Shown piece after piece: positions 25,957 to 35,567 of a stretch of 64,000 nucleotides of DNA. The position numbers and the translations under genes were made by a program. Position 1 is the first letter of the stretch. Each line of letters starts with the position of its first letter. The stretch comes from an uncultured Bacilli bacterium (GTDB lineage: Bacteria; Bacillota_I; Bacilli_A; RF39; UBA660): the NCBI GenBank assembly GCA_934149105.1, contig CAKPDP010000001.1:124001-188000 (forward strand). The letters are read 5' to 3'. The notes below the pieces were generated by a model that was given only the letters and a program-made list of their open reading frames with translations, was not told the origin of the DNA and did no database searches.

Positions 25957-27018
25957 ATGGCAAAAGAAATAGATAAAGATAAAGCCTTAGCTCAAGTACT
26001 AGCAGATATTGAAAAACAATTTGGGAAAGGCTCTATAATGAAATTAGGAGAACAAGAAGATATAGATATAGAACACAGTAAGAGTGGTTCTTTGGGGTTA
26101 GATATAGCTTTAGGTATAGGAGGATATCCTAAGGGAAGAATTATTGAAATATATGGACCAGAGTCATCTGGTAAAACAACTTTTGCATTACATGCGATTG
26201 CAGAGGTACAAAAAGATGGGGGAAGGGCGGCTTTTATTGATGCTGAACATTCTTTAGATCCTGTGTATGCTTCAAAATTAGGAGTAGATATTGATGAACT
26301 TTTGTTATCACAACCAGATACGGGAGAACAAGCTTTAGAAATATGTGATGCTTTAGTTAAGAGTGAGGCTGTTAATATTATCGTTATAGACTCAGTAGCA
26401 GCTTTAGTTCCTCAAGCAGAAATTGATGGAGAGATGGGGGACTCGCATGTAGGATTACAGGCTAGACTTATGAGTCAAGCTCTTAGAAAGTTATCGGGTT
26501 CTATTAATAAAACAAATACCATTGTTATCTTTATTAATCAATTGAGAGAAAAGGTAGGAGTATTATTTGGAAATCCTGAGACAACACCGGGTGGTAAGGC
26601 TTTGAAATATTATTCTTCGGTTAGATTAGATATTCGTAGAGGAGAACAAATAAAAGTTGGTGGTGATGTAGTAGGAAATAAAACTAATGTTAAGGTTGTA
26701 AAGAATAAAGTGGCACCACCATTTAAGACTGTTAGTGTGGATATGATGTATGGAGAGGGAATTTCTCATGAGGGAGAGATTGTCGATTTGGCTTCGGAAG
26801 CAGGTATTTTGGAAAAGAGTGGAGCTTGGTATTCGTATAATGGTGATAAGATTGGACAGGGTAGGGAAAATGTCAAGGCTTTACTTCATGATAATATAGC
26901 TTTATGTGATGAGATAGAAAATAAAGTTAGAGAATATTATGGACTAGTTAAATCAGTGGAAGAAAAACCTAAGAAGAAAAAAGAAAAAGCAAGTAAAAGC
27001 GAAGAAGAAAATAATTAG
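25957..27018 (+). CDS. recA: Recombinase RecA
   Basis: RecA forms filaments on single-stranded DNA for strand exchange and triggers LexA self-cleavage. The 353-residue protein has Walker A GPESSGKTT, the KGSIMKLGE and SGSLGLDIALG segments, the L1/L2 loop regions (GLQARLMSQALRKL, GGKALKYYSSVRLDIRR), and a charged tail rich in Lys and Glu. ATG 25957 is used; ATG 25948 has no room for its ribosome site (GAGAGG). It has a consensus promoter with an SOS-like box upstream and a terminator at its end. Confidence 0.97.
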   Translation: MAKEIDKDKALAQVLADIEKQFGKGSIMKLGEQEDIDIEHSKSGSLGLDIALGIGGYPKGRIIEIYGPESSGKTTFALHAIAEVQKDGGRAAFIDAEHSLDPVYASKLGVDIDELLLSQPDTGEQALEICDALVKSEAVNIIVIDSVAALVPQAEIDGEMGDSHVGLQARLMSQALRKLSGSINKTNTIVIFINQLREKVGVLFGNPETTPGGKALKYYSSVRLDIRRGEQIKVGGDVVGNKTNVKVVKNKVAPPFKTVSVDMMYGEGISHEGEIVDLASEAGILEKSGAWYSYNGDKIGQGRENVKALLHDNIALCDEIENKVREYYGLVKSVEEKPKKKKEKASKSEEENN

Positions 27019-27026
27019 ACATTATT

Positions 27027-27059
27027 GACATTTCTGTAGGGAGATGTCTTTCTTTTTTT
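27027..27059 (+). terminator. Terminator after recA
   Basis: GACATTTC (27027-27034) pairs with GAGATGTC (27041-27048), followed by TTTCTTTTTTT. Confidence 0.75.
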
Positions 27060-27086
27060 GACATGCTAGGTGATTTTTAGTATAAT
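27058..27086 (+). promoter_or_regulatory. Promoter for the nucleoside kinase gene
   Basis: TTGACA (27058-27063), 17 bases, TATAAT (27081-27086). The -35 begins within the last T residues of the recA terminator. Confidence 0.8.
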
Positions 27087-27115
27087 TGTTATAGAGAATA
27101 AGAGGAGGCTTGTAT

Positions 27116-28771
27116 ATGGATACTATAATTGTTACTTTTGAGGATGGATCAAAGAGAGAGTATCGTAAAGGTATAAAATTAGAAGAAATAATAAATGATG
27201 TAAGAATTAACTCGGAATTCGATGTTATTTGTGCTTTATATAGAAATCAAGTTATTTTTGGAGAAGATAGTTTGGTAAAGAATGGTAAGTTGATATTTTG
27301 TGATATAAATACTAAGGAAGGTAATAAGACTTATGAGAGAGGATTATTATTTCTTTTTCAAGTGGTAGTAGTAGGCTTATTTGGAGAAGGTACAAGGGTA
27401 AAGATTAAACACTCGGTAGATGGTGGAGTTTATGCAGAATTAGATAGAGATATTACTAAAGATGATTTAAAAGAAATTAAGGCTAGAATGAAGGATTTAG
27501 TTAATAAAGGGATTCCTTTTACTAAGGTAGAAACTTCAAGATTAGAGGCTATAAATTATTTTAATAATATCAAGAGAAAAGATAAGGTTAAGACATTATC
27601 TTATAATACTTCGGAGTTTGTAACTTTATATAAATTTAATGGGATATATAATTATATATTGGGAAATTTACCGGAAAATGCTGGTGTACTTAAATATTTT
27701 GATTTTACGTTACTTAATGAAAGAGGGGTTGTAATTAGATTTCCTTCAATGTATGATAATGGAGTTATTAAGAAATATGTTCATCATGATAAATATTTTA
27801 GTAGTTTAGAGGACTATTCTAAGTGGGGGAGTGTTTTAAAATTAGATAATTTAGGGGAACTTAATGAAGCTATTATAAATAACAATGCTAGTGAGATTAT
27901 TCAGTTATCGGAGACTATTCAAAATTATAAATTATTATCTATAGCAGAAGAAATTGTTTTGAATAAAGATACAGTTAAGGTTGTACTTTTATCGGGGCCT
28001 AGTTCTAGTGGTAAGACGACAACAGCAAGAAAATTATCTTTATATTTAAAATCTTTAGGTCTTAATCCTTTACCAATATCTATAGATGATTATTTTGTAG
28101 AGAGGAAAGATACTCCTGTTGATGAGAATGGAAAACCAGATTATGAAAGTGTACGTGCTATTGACATAAAATTATTTAATAGTCAAATTAACAAATTATT
28201 AAAAGGTACTAGTGTAACTCTTCCAACATTTAATTTTATTACGGGTAGTAAAGAGTATCATAAAATAGTAAAAATGGGTCTTAATGATATTTTAATTATT
28301 GAGGGATTACATGCTTTAAATGAAGAATTAACTAGAGATATAGATAAGAAGAGAAAATATAAGATTTATATTAGTCCATTAACATTTTTAAATGTTGATG
28401 ATGATAATAGAATTAGTATGACAGATATTAGACTTCTTAGAAGAATGGTTAGAGATAGTAGAACGAGGGGATATAGTCCTTCACATACTTTAGCAACGTG
28501 GTCTGATGTAAGAAAAGGAGAACAAAAATATGTTTTCCCTTATCAAGATGTGGATAATGTAGTTTTTAATTCAGCTTTAGTTTATGAATTAGGAGTGTTA
28601 AAAACTTATGTAGAACCATTATTATTTTCTATAAGAGAAGATGATCCTCAGTATAATACGGCTAGAAGATTATTGGAACTTTTGAAGTTTGTTTTGCCAA
28701 TACCAGGAGATGATGTTCCAAATATTTCAATACTTAGAGAATTTATTGGAGGTAGTTATTTTGAAAAGTAA
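27116..28771 (+). CDS. Nucleoside (uridine) kinase with TGS-type N-terminus
   Basis: The 551-residue protein has an N-terminal TGS-like domain (DTIIVTFEDGSKREYRKG), a middle segment resembling the second domain of threonyl-tRNA synthetase (around HSVDGGVYAELDRDI), and a C-terminal P-loop kinase. Walker A is GPSSSGKTTTARKL at about residue 295; SIDDYFVERKDTP and LIIEGLHALNEEL match the uridine kinase/phosphoribulokinase family. It probably phosphorylates uridine or cytidine; the exact substrate is not shown by sequence. ATG 27116 follows AGAGGAGG. It is monocistronic, with its own promoter and terminator. Confidence 0.82.
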   Translation: MDTIIVTFEDGSKREYRKGIKLEEIINDVRINSEFDVICALYRNQVIFGEDSLVKNGKLIFCDINTKEGNKTYERGLLFLFQVVVVGLFGEGTRVKIKHSVDGGVYAELDRDITKDDLKEIKARMKDLVNKGIPFTKVETSRLEAINYFNNIKRKDKVKTLSYNTSEFVTLYKFNGIYNYILGNLPENAGVLKYFDFTLLNERGVVIRFPSMYDNGVIKKYVHHDKYFSSLEDYSKWGSVLKLDNLGELNEAIINNNASEIIQLSETIQNYKLLSIAEEIVLNKDTVKVVLLSGPSSSGKTTTARKLSLYLKSLGLNPLPISIDDYFVERKDTPVDENGKPDYESVRAIDIKLFNSQINKLLKGTSVTLPTFNFITGSKEYHKIVKMGLNDILIIEGLHALNEELTRDIDKKRKYKIYISPLTFLNVDDDNRISMTDIRLLRRMVRDSRTRGYSPSHTLATWSDVRKGEQKYVFPYQDVDNVVFNSALVYELGVLKTYVEPLLFSIREDDPQYNTARRLLELLKFVLPIPGDDVPNISILREFIGGSYFEK

Positions 28772-28797
28772 AAGGTATTAGACTTTTTACTTTTTTT
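28764..28797 (+). terminator. Terminator after the kinase gene
   Basis: GTAAAAGG (from 28768) pairs with CTTTTTAC (28783-28790), followed by seven T. It overlaps the kinase's last codons. Confidence 0.7.
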
Positions 28798-29148
28798 ATG
28801 GATTGTGTAATTACAAAATCACGTTTATCCTTAATATTAAATTTTTTTATTTCGTCGCTTGATAGACCAGCATCAGTACATAAAATAATTTTAGAATCGT
28901 CTAATTTAAAATTATTTATTATTTTAGATTCTTTTGGTATTAAATTGATTTGTTCATTTTTGTTCCCAGGATATATGTTAAATGAAAGAGGAAGTCCATC
29001 ATCATCCATTTAAAATGTTTTGGCTGTTAATGAATAATTGTTCTTGAATAAAATCCATATTTTGTGCGATATAATTTAATGCTCTGTATTCATCATGTAG
29101 TTCAAAAGAAGGTTTTTTTAAAAATTTTAGATGATTGGTGGTAATGTT
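28797..29148 (-). pseudogene. Transposase remnant (IS1634/IS4-like)
   Basis: Two minus-strand fragments in different frames resemble an IS1634-type DDE transposase. The first reads KKPSFELHDEYRAL... and ENDS near 29010 at a TGA. The second starts DDDGLPLSFNIYPGNKNEQ and continues LIPKESKIINNFKLDDSKII, then CTDAGLSS. The segment that should join them, which holds the YYDCTNY-like region, is missing, and the C-terminal half is lost. An internal deletion plus frameshift means it cannot be active. No terminal inverted repeats are visible, so the element's ends are gone. Confidence 0.75.
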
Positions 29149-29236
29149 CTAAGAAAGAAGACAAATAATTATGTTGGTGAGTTAGAAATAGAAAGGATAA
29201 TTAAAGAAAATTGGTGTAAAATATCTTTCAAAAAAT

Positions 29237-29287
29237 AAACAAATGTTTGCTGACGGCATTGACATAAAATATTCAATATGATATAGT
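29237..29287 (+). promoter_or_regulatory. SOS-like box plus sigma-A promoter, no obvious own gene
   Basis: AAACAAATGTTT (29237-29248), then ten bases, TTGACA (29259-29264), 17 bases, TATAGT (29282-29287). The box-to-promoter spacing equals that at recA. Confidence 0.65.
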
Positions 29288-29366
29288 TAAGACAGCCTAG
29301 AATGTAAAATAAAATTTTGATTTATTTATGAAACAATGGGCAAAAATGATGATTTATAGTGATTTT

Positions 29367-29419
29367 GCAACCGATATTTGACAAAATGCTATTAAATTTT
29401 GGTTGCGCAACTGATATTT
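29367..29419 (+). repeat. Direct repeats GCAAC(C/T)GATATTT, 40 bases apart
   Basis: Copies at 29367-29379 and 29407-29419 match at 12 of 13 positions. The second overlaps a GTTGCGCAAC palindrome (29402-29411). Spacing of 40 bases places them on the same DNA face. They are probable binding sites for the XRE regulator encoded just downstream. Confidence 0.55.
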
Positions 29420-29453
29420 ATATGATAACCTTGGTGGTAGAGAGGTGATAATT

Positions 29454-30869
29454 GTGAAGTTTTGTGATAAACTTTCTAAGAAAAGAAGAGATAATAATAT
29501 GTCTCAAGAACAGCTCGCTGATAGGTTAGGAGTATCGAGACAGGCTGTTAGTAAATGGGAAAGTGGAAGTAGTGTTCCCGATATGGAAAAGATAATGCAA
29601 TTATGTAAGATACTTAATTGTGGAATTGATGACTTGGTAGATGATGGATTATGTAAATCTAGTGTTAGAGAAGATAATTCCAACAAAAATAATGGTGGTA
29701 AGTATGTAAAAGAAGTATTAGACTTTATTACTAAAACTATAAATATGTTTTGGAGTATGAGATTCATCGAAAGAATTAAATGTATAGTAGAGATGATCGT
29801 ATTAATTATTGTTATGTTTGTTATTTGGTCTTTAGGTGGTATAGTTGTCGAGGAGATATTTAATGGAGTTATATATTTATTACCTAGTAGGATATATAAT
29901 ATGATTAGAGAATTGTTTTCTATTATTTATAAAATATTTGGATTAGGATCAGGTGTTGTAATCTTTATTCATATGTTTAAAATTAGATATTTAGATTATT
30001 TTGTTACGATCGAGGATAAGAATACAGTAGATAAAAGTATTGAAATTCCTGTAGAAGAAAGTAATAATAATCATGAAGAAAAAAGACAGTTTATTGAGCA
30101 TAAAAAAAATAAGATTGTTATAAGAGATTCAGAACATAGTATATATAGTTTCTTTAATATGTTAGGAAATATAGTGTTATGGTTTATAAAATTATTTTTA
30201 ATTTTTATAGCTTTTTTGGGGATTATTAGTTTTGTAGGAATAGTATTTACGACAACATATGTAGTTAGTTTAGTAGGAAAAGGAATAATATTTTTAGGAA
30301 TGTTTATTACTTTGATAGGAGTGTTATTAGTTAATTATATTGTTTTAAGATTAATATTTAATTTTGTTTTTAATCAAAGTAATAATTATAAAAGAGTATT
30401 TTGGATATTTATAATAGGTTTTATAATTTCAGGTATAGGTATGGGAATTACATTCTTAGAATATACAACATTTAAAGAAGAAGATAATCAAATTATTTAT
30501 AAAAATTATGAACAAGTTATTAATTATGAAGATAAGATAGTTTTAAGTTTTTTAGAAGATGGTAATTTAGAAGTTATATATGAAGATAGAGATGATATAA
30601 AGATTTCTATAGATTATTATGATACTGGTAAAGTTGAAATTACGAAGAGTAACTATTATGAATCTGATAATACTGGTTTGGTATATTATATAAATTACTA
30701 TGAATATGGAGATGGGTTAATAGATAATTTAAATTATGTTGTAGATAGATTTAGTAAGAAAGAGAGACTTCTTTTAAATAGAGATGGTAATTGTATGAAG
30801 ATTAAATTGTATGTTAGTAAAGATATTTATAATAAGCTTAATAATAGTTACAATAATTTATATAATTAA
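29454..30869 (+). CDS. XRE regulator fused to membrane and sensor-like domains
   Basis: The 471-residue product starts with a helix-turn-helix (SQEQLADRLGVSRQAVSKWE, residues about 17-70). Several hydrophobic segments follow between about 105 and 345. The C-terminal part is a strand-rich domain of about 110 residues (LSFLEDGNLEVIYEDRDDIK) that resembles DUF4097-type adhesin folds and probably faces outside. This would be a one-component membrane sensor controlling the two ABC genes downstream, to which it is linked by a 22-base gap. GTG 29454 follows AGAGGTG with normal spacing. The topology is predicted by eye. Confidence 0.78.
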   Translation: MKFCDKLSKKRRDNNMSQEQLADRLGVSRQAVSKWESGSSVPDMEKIMQLCKILNCGIDDLVDDGLCKSSVREDNSNKNNGGKYVKEVLDFITKTINMFWSMRFIERIKCIVEMIVLIIVMFVIWSLGGIVVEEIFNGVIYLLPSRIYNMIRELFSIIYKIFGLGSGVVIFIHMFKIRYLDYFVTIEDKNTVDKSIEIPVEESNNNHEEKRQFIEHKKNKIVIRDSEHSIYSFFNMLGNIVLWFIKLFLIFIAFLGIISFVGIVFTTTYVVSLVGKGIIFLGMFITLIGVLLVNYIVLRLIFNFVFNQSNNYKRVFWIFIIGFIISGIGMGITFLEYTTFKEEDNQIIYKNYEQVINYEDKIVLSFLEDGNLEVIYEDRDDIKISIDYYDTGKVEITKSNYYESDNTGLVYYINYYEYGDGLIDNLNYVVDRFSKKERLLLNRDGNCMKIKLYVSKDIYNKLNNSYNNLYN

Positions 30870-30891
30870 ATAAAGATACTTAGGAGGATAT

Positions 30892-33123
30892 ATGAAAGAT
30901 AAAGAAAAATATATAATAGAACTTAAAAATTTATCAAAGTTTTATTATAATAAGGGTGTTATTGCAACTGGTTTTAATAAAGTTAATTTAAAATTTAAAA
31001 TTGGGGAATTTGTGGCTATCACTGGAGAGTCTGGTAGTGGTAAGTCAACTTTACTTAATGTTATAAGTGGTCTTGATACTTATGAAGATGGAGAATTATA
31101 TATTAATGGAGAAGAGACTAGTCACTATAGTGAGAAGGATTTTGAAAATTATCGTCGAAAATATATTGGAAATATTTTTCAGAATTTTAATTTAGTTAAT
31201 AGTTATACTGTTTATCAAAACATCGAACTTATGTTACTTTTAAATGGAAATAGTAAAAAAAGTTCTAAGAAAAGGGTTTTAGAACTTATAGAGTTAGTAG
31301 GACTTAGTAAATTTAGGAATACTAAGGTTTCAAAATTAAGTGGTGGTCAAAAACAGAGAGTGGCAATTGCAAGAGCTTTAGCTAAGGAAACTCCAATTAT
31401 CATTGCTGATGAACCAACGGGGAATTTAGATAGTGATTCTGCTGGTAAAATTATTGAATTGTTACATAAGATTTCTAAAGATAAATTAGTTATTATTGTT
31501 ACTCATAATTATGATCAGGTTGAAAAATATGTAACAAGAAAGATAAGAATGCATGATGGTAGAGTCTTAGAAGATGATGTTTTAGTAAAACCAGAAGAAA
31601 ATGTAGTAGTTAAGGAAGCAACTTATAAAGAAATAGGGTTATTAGGAAAGATTAGATTGGGAATAAGAAATACTTTTAATATAATACCTAAATTTGTTTT
31701 ACTTTTAGCAGTTTATTTCTTTGTTACGGTAGCTTTGATGGCAGAGTATTCGGCTTTTAAGAAACAAGAAGATATTCAAGCAAAACAGGGGTATAACTAT
31801 ATTTTTAATAATAATTCTTGGGACAGAGTTATTATAAAGAAAGAAAATAAATCGGCATTTACGGATAGTGATTATGAGAATATTTCAAGGGTTGCTAATG
31901 TTTCTTCAATTGTTAGAAATGATTTGTTTTTAGATACTTATATTTCTATTACGGATGATAATTATTATTTATATGGAACTGTTAATGGAATAGAGAATTT
32001 AGAGGGGGATTTGGATGTAGGTAGAAGGCCTACGGCTAGTAATGAAGTAATTGTTAGTGGGTCTAAAGATGATTATTATATTGGATATATGGCTTCAGAA
32101 ATAATTGATAAAGAATTATATTTAGTAGATAATAGTACGGGAGAGTTAGATAAAAATACTAAGTTAAAGTTAGTGGGTATTAAGTATGTAGATAATAGTG
32201 ATAATGCTCAAATATATGTTAGTAAAGAAATTATGGATAAACTTACTTATCAAGTAAATAAACAATATAGTACTTTAAGGATTTTATTTAATGACAAATA
32301 TTATAATTCAAGTGATGATGATAGTCAGTTTAGAATTCTACCTAGTGATAGGGTAAAAGAAGGAGAAATATATATTTCTTCAGAATATAGCTATTTATGT
32401 AAGAATGGTAATTGTTTAAATAGCAAGATGGGAATTGATATTAGTAATCTATATTATAGTGATAGAATTATTTTGAATGTTAGTAATACTTATGATAAGA
32501 AGAATTTTACGGAGAGAACGGGATTTAATGATTATGATAGTTATAATGGAGCAGTATTTATTAGTAAAATAGATTATGATAAACTTTTTAATAGGAGTAA
32601 TTATCAAAGTAGTATTTTTGTTAAAGATGTAAAGAAAATAGATGAGACAGTAAAAGAATTAAATAATATGGGTATTAGTACTTTAGAAATGAAAGAAGCT
32701 TTAGTGTCATCTAATTTATCGACGATACTACAAATATTTAGAACTATTGTAACAATTATTTTAGTAGTAGTATTATTCTTTATTTCATATTTTGTTATTA
32801 AGTTAATTCTTAAATCAAGGAATGTTTATTTTACTACTATAAGAATGTTGGGTACTAGTAGGAAAGTAGCCGTAGAACTTTTAATAATAGAATTATTGAT
32901 GGTCGCTAATATTGCTTATTTTACTTTTATAGGAGTAATAGGATTAGAGAGAGTAAAAATTATAAATGTTGGCTTTATTGAAACAATTATTAATTATATG
33001 AAGGTCAGTGATTATGTTATCTTATATTTAATCCTTATTGGAATGTCTTATTTAATTAGCTTAAGGTTTGCTAGAAAATTATTCAAGAAGAGTGTAATGA
33101 TTACGATGAAAGAGGAGGTATAA
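30892..33123 (+). CDS. ABC transporter, fused ATPase-permease (MacB/Bce-like), first half
   Basis: The 743-residue protein has an ATPase domain (residues 8-235: Walker A GESGSGKST, signature LSGGQKQRVAIARAL, Walker B IIIADEPTGNLD), then a membrane helix near 265. A large extracytoplasmic domain of about 300 residues follows, then three C-terminal helices of the FtsX/MacB permease type (from about 615; TTIRMLGTSRKVAVELL is the conserved loop). Such proteins drive peptide or lipid extrusion, often antimicrobial-peptide resistance. It probably pairs with the next gene. It follows the XRE sensor closely; substrate unknown. Confidence 0.85.
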   Translation: MKDKEKYIIELKNLSKFYYNKGVIATGFNKVNLKFKIGEFVAITGESGSGKSTLLNVISGLDTYEDGELYINGEETSHYSEKDFENYRRKYIGNIFQNFNLVNSYTVYQNIELMLLLNGNSKKSSKKRVLELIELVGLSKFRNTKVSKLSGGQKQRVAIARALAKETPIIIADEPTGNLDSDSAGKIIELLHKISKDKLVIIVTHNYDQVEKYVTRKIRMHDGRVLEDDVLVKPEENVVVKEATYKEIGLLGKIRLGIRNTFNIIPKFVLLLAVYFFVTVALMAEYSAFKKQEDIQAKQGYNYIFNNNSWDRVIIKKENKSAFTDSDYENISRVANVSSIVRNDLFLDTYISITDDNYYLYGTVNGIENLEGDLDVGRRPTASNEVIVSGSKDDYYIGYMASEIIDKELYLVDNSTGELDKNTKLKLVGIKYVDNSDNAQIYVSKEIMDKLTYQVNKQYSTLRILFNDKYYNSSDDDSQFRILPSDRVKEGEIYISSEYSYLCKNGNCLNSKMGIDISNLYYSDRIILNVSNTYDKKNFTERTGFNDYDSYNGAVFISKIDYDKLFNRSNYQSSIFVKDVKKIDETVKELNNMGISTLEMKEALVSSNLSTILQIFRTIVTIILVVVLFFISYFVIKLILKSRNVYFTTIRMLGTSRKVAVELLIIELLMVANIAYFTFIGVIGLERVKIINVGFIETIINYMKVSDYVILYLILIGMSYLISLRFARKLFKKSVMITMKEEV

Positions 33124-33125
33124 TA

Positions 33126-35534
33126 ATGTTAGAGATTAAGAGAGCATTAAAATACTTTAATAAAGGTAAGAAAAATCAAGTTCGTGCGATTGATGATACT
33201 AGTGTAACTTTAGAAGATACGGGTTTAGTAGCATTATTAGGACCTTCTGGTTGTGGAAAGACAACACTTTTGAATGCAATTGGAGGATTAGATAAATTAA
33301 ATAAAGGTAGTATCTATGTTAATTCTGAAAAGATTAGTAGTAGTTCGATGTATAAAGTTGATAAGATTAGAAATTTGAGAATTGGATATATATTTCAAGA
33401 TTATAAACTTATTGATAATATGAGTGTATATGATAATGTGGCTTTAGTTCTTAAAATGATAGGAATTAAGGATAAGAAAGAAATAAAAAAGAGAGTAGAA
33501 TATGTTTTAGATAAAGTGGGTATGTTAAGGTATAAGAAGAGACCTTGTAATATGCTTTCAGGTGGAGAAAGACAAAGAGTTGGTATTGCTAGGGCTATAG
33601 TAAAAGATCCATTAATTATTTTGGCTGATGAACCGACAGGGAATCTTGATAGTAAGAATTCGTTAGAAATTATGAATATTTTAAGAACTATTAGTAAAGA
33701 TAAACTAGTAGTATTAGTTACTCATGAGGAGAATTTAGCAAGATTTTATGCTTCAAGAATAATCGAATTACAAGATGGTAAAATTATTAAAGATTACAAG
33801 AATAATCATAATGATGAATTAGATTATCAATTAGAAAATACATTTTATCTTAAGGATTTTGAAAAACAAAATAAAATTAAAGATAGTAATTATGATATAA
33901 ATATTTATGCTTCTGATAAAGATAAAATAAAATTAGATTTAATTGTATCGAATGGAAATATTTATATTAGAAGTAATGATGTTAAAAAGATAGAAGTGGT
34001 AGATGAGTCTTCGTCTATTGAATTTGTAGATGATCATTATAAGAAGACTACTAAAAATGATATAAATAAATATAATTTTGATTTTCAGAATATAATAAAT
34101 AAAGATATTAAACTTAAGTATTCGTCGATATTTAATCCAGTTACGTTAATTGTTAATGGTTTTAAGAAAATATTTGAATATTCTTTTATTAAGAAATTAT
34201 TATTAATTGGATTCTTTTTATCGGGAATGTTTATGATGTTTGCATTTAATAGTATTGGGGCGGCTTTGAGGGTAAAAGATACTGATTTTATTACTAAGAA
34301 TAAGGATTATTTAACAGTTGTTCAAAATAAGGTTAAGGTAGATGATTTCTTAAAATATGAAAAATATGAGGGAGTTAAGTATATTTTACCTGGGACATCT
34401 TTAGTTAATTTAGAATTATATTATAAAGATTATTATCAGAGTAGTAATATTGATGATAGTTTAAATGGTTCTTTAGTTAGTATAGAGACAATTAATGATA
34501 GTGATTTAAAATATGGAATAATGCCTACTAATAATTTAGAAGTAGTAGTAGATGAATTAGCACTTACTAAGATGATGAATGAAACAAGATATGCTGAAAT
34601 GTTAGGAATTAAAGATGTTAAGGATATGATTGGTAGAACTATTAGTGTTAGTAATATGAGTGATTTTAAAATAGTAGGAATTGTTTCTAAGGAAAGTCCG
34701 TCTATATATGTAAGTAATGATATGTTTGTAAATATTATTGCTAATACAGGTAAAAATAAAGATAAGAGTAATATAATTGATTATGATTTATATAAAGATA
34801 AAATAGAAATAAAGAAGGGACGAATACCGTCTAATGATTATGAAGCAATTGTTAATATAAGTAATCAAGATAGCATGCCACTTGATAAAGAAATAGATAG
34901 TAAGGTTAATGGAAAAAAATTAAAAGTAGTGGGATATTATAGTAGTAAAGAAGATTATAATTTTATTCTTGTTAATAATAATACTATAAAATATAATTTA
35001 ATAAGTAGTATGGCTAATATGACTGTGTATAGTGATAATAAAGAAAAAACTTTAGAGGAATTTAGAAAAGATAATTTAAATATAGAAGATACATATAGTA
35101 AGGATCGAAAAAATTATTTGGATAGTACTTCAGAATATAGAAATGGATCTTTATTGGCAGCTTTAGTTGTTTGTGTTATATCTTTAGTAGAAATCTTTTT
35201 GATGATGCGTTCGTCATTCTTATCTAGAGTTAAGGAAATAGGTATATTACGTGCGATAGGGGTTAAGAGAATTGATATATATAAGATGTTCTTAGGAGAA
35301 AATTTGGCAATTACTACTGTGGCAGGCTTACCTGGAATACTTATTATGGCTTATATTCTAAAGGTTGCTAGTACAATATATTATATAGGAAATTATATTT
35401 GTATAGATGGTTTAGTAGTGTTAGTTACTATAGTTGTTATGTATTTATTTAATATTATAGTAGGTTTATTACCAGTATTTAATACGGTTAGAAAGAGACC
35501 AGCAAGAATATTAGCGAGACATGATTTAGATTAA
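33126..35534 (+). CDS. ABC transporter, fused ATPase-permease, second half
   Basis: The 802-residue partner of the previous protein starts two bases after it. The ATPase domain has Walker A GPSGCGKTT, signature LSGGERQRVGIARAI and Walker B IILADEPTGNLD. Before the first helix (about 355) lies an additional strand-rich segment (about 255-335) that resembles the DUF4097-like domain of the upstream regulator. The FtsX-type permease region has helices near 355, 690, 740 and 775 with SRVKEIGILRAIGVKRIDIY. The gene ends at a bidirectional terminator. Confidence 0.85.
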   Translation: MLEIKRALKYFNKGKKNQVRAIDDTSVTLEDTGLVALLGPSGCGKTTLLNAIGGLDKLNKGSIYVNSEKISSSSMYKVDKIRNLRIGYIFQDYKLIDNMSVYDNVALVLKMIGIKDKKEIKKRVEYVLDKVGMLRYKKRPCNMLSGGERQRVGIARAIVKDPLIILADEPTGNLDSKNSLEIMNILRTISKDKLVVLVTHEENLARFYASRIIELQDGKIIKDYKNNHNDELDYQLENTFYLKDFEKQNKIKDSNYDINIYASDKDKIKLDLIVSNGNIYIRSNDVKKIEVVDESSSIEFVDDHYKKTTKNDINKYNFDFQNIINKDIKLKYSSIFNPVTLIVNGFKKIFEYSFIKKLLLIGFFLSGMFMMFAFNSIGAALRVKDTDFITKNKDYLTVVQNKVKVDDFLKYEKYEGVKYILPGTSLVNLELYYKDYYQSSNIDDSLNGSLVSIETINDSDLKYGIMPTNNLEVVVDELALTKMMNETRYAEMLGIKDVKDMIGRTISVSNMSDFKIVGIVSKESPSIYVSNDMFVNIIANTGKNKDKSNIIDYDLYKDKIEIKKGRIPSNDYEAIVNISNQDSMPLDKEIDSKVNGKKLKVVGYYSSKEDYNFILVNNNTIKYNLISSMANMTVYSDNKEKTLEEFRKDNLNIEDTYSKDRKNYLDSTSEYRNGSLLAALVVCVISLVEIFLMMRSSFLSRVKEIGILRAIGVKRIDIYKMFLGENLAITTVAGLPGILIMAYILKVASTIYYIGNYICIDGLVVLVTIVVMYLFNIIVGLLPVFNTVRKRPARILARHDLD

Positions 35535-35567
35535 AAAAATACTAGTCATTTTTGATTAGTATTTTTT
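35533..35567. terminator. Bidirectional terminator between convergent ABC operons
   Basis: AAAAAAATACTA (35533-35544) pairs with TAGTATTTTTT (35557-35567). It lies across the 3' ends of both convergent genes. Confidence 0.85.

Larger units (their letters stand above)
29149..29453 (+). other. Intergenic region with orphan SOS-like promoter and repeated operators
   Basis: This region holds an SOS-like box (29237-29248), a consensus promoter (29259-29287) and two 13-base direct repeats (29367-29379 and 29407-29419). The only frame after the promoter is a 17-codon one at 29328 without a ribosome site. The promoter may therefore read through into the XRE regulator gene at 29454, or be left over from a lost gene. 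Confidence 0.5.

Noticed and set aside
29328..29381. 17-codon frame after the orphan SOS-like promoter
   Set aside because: No ribosome site and no support from composition; kept only as a remote possibility.
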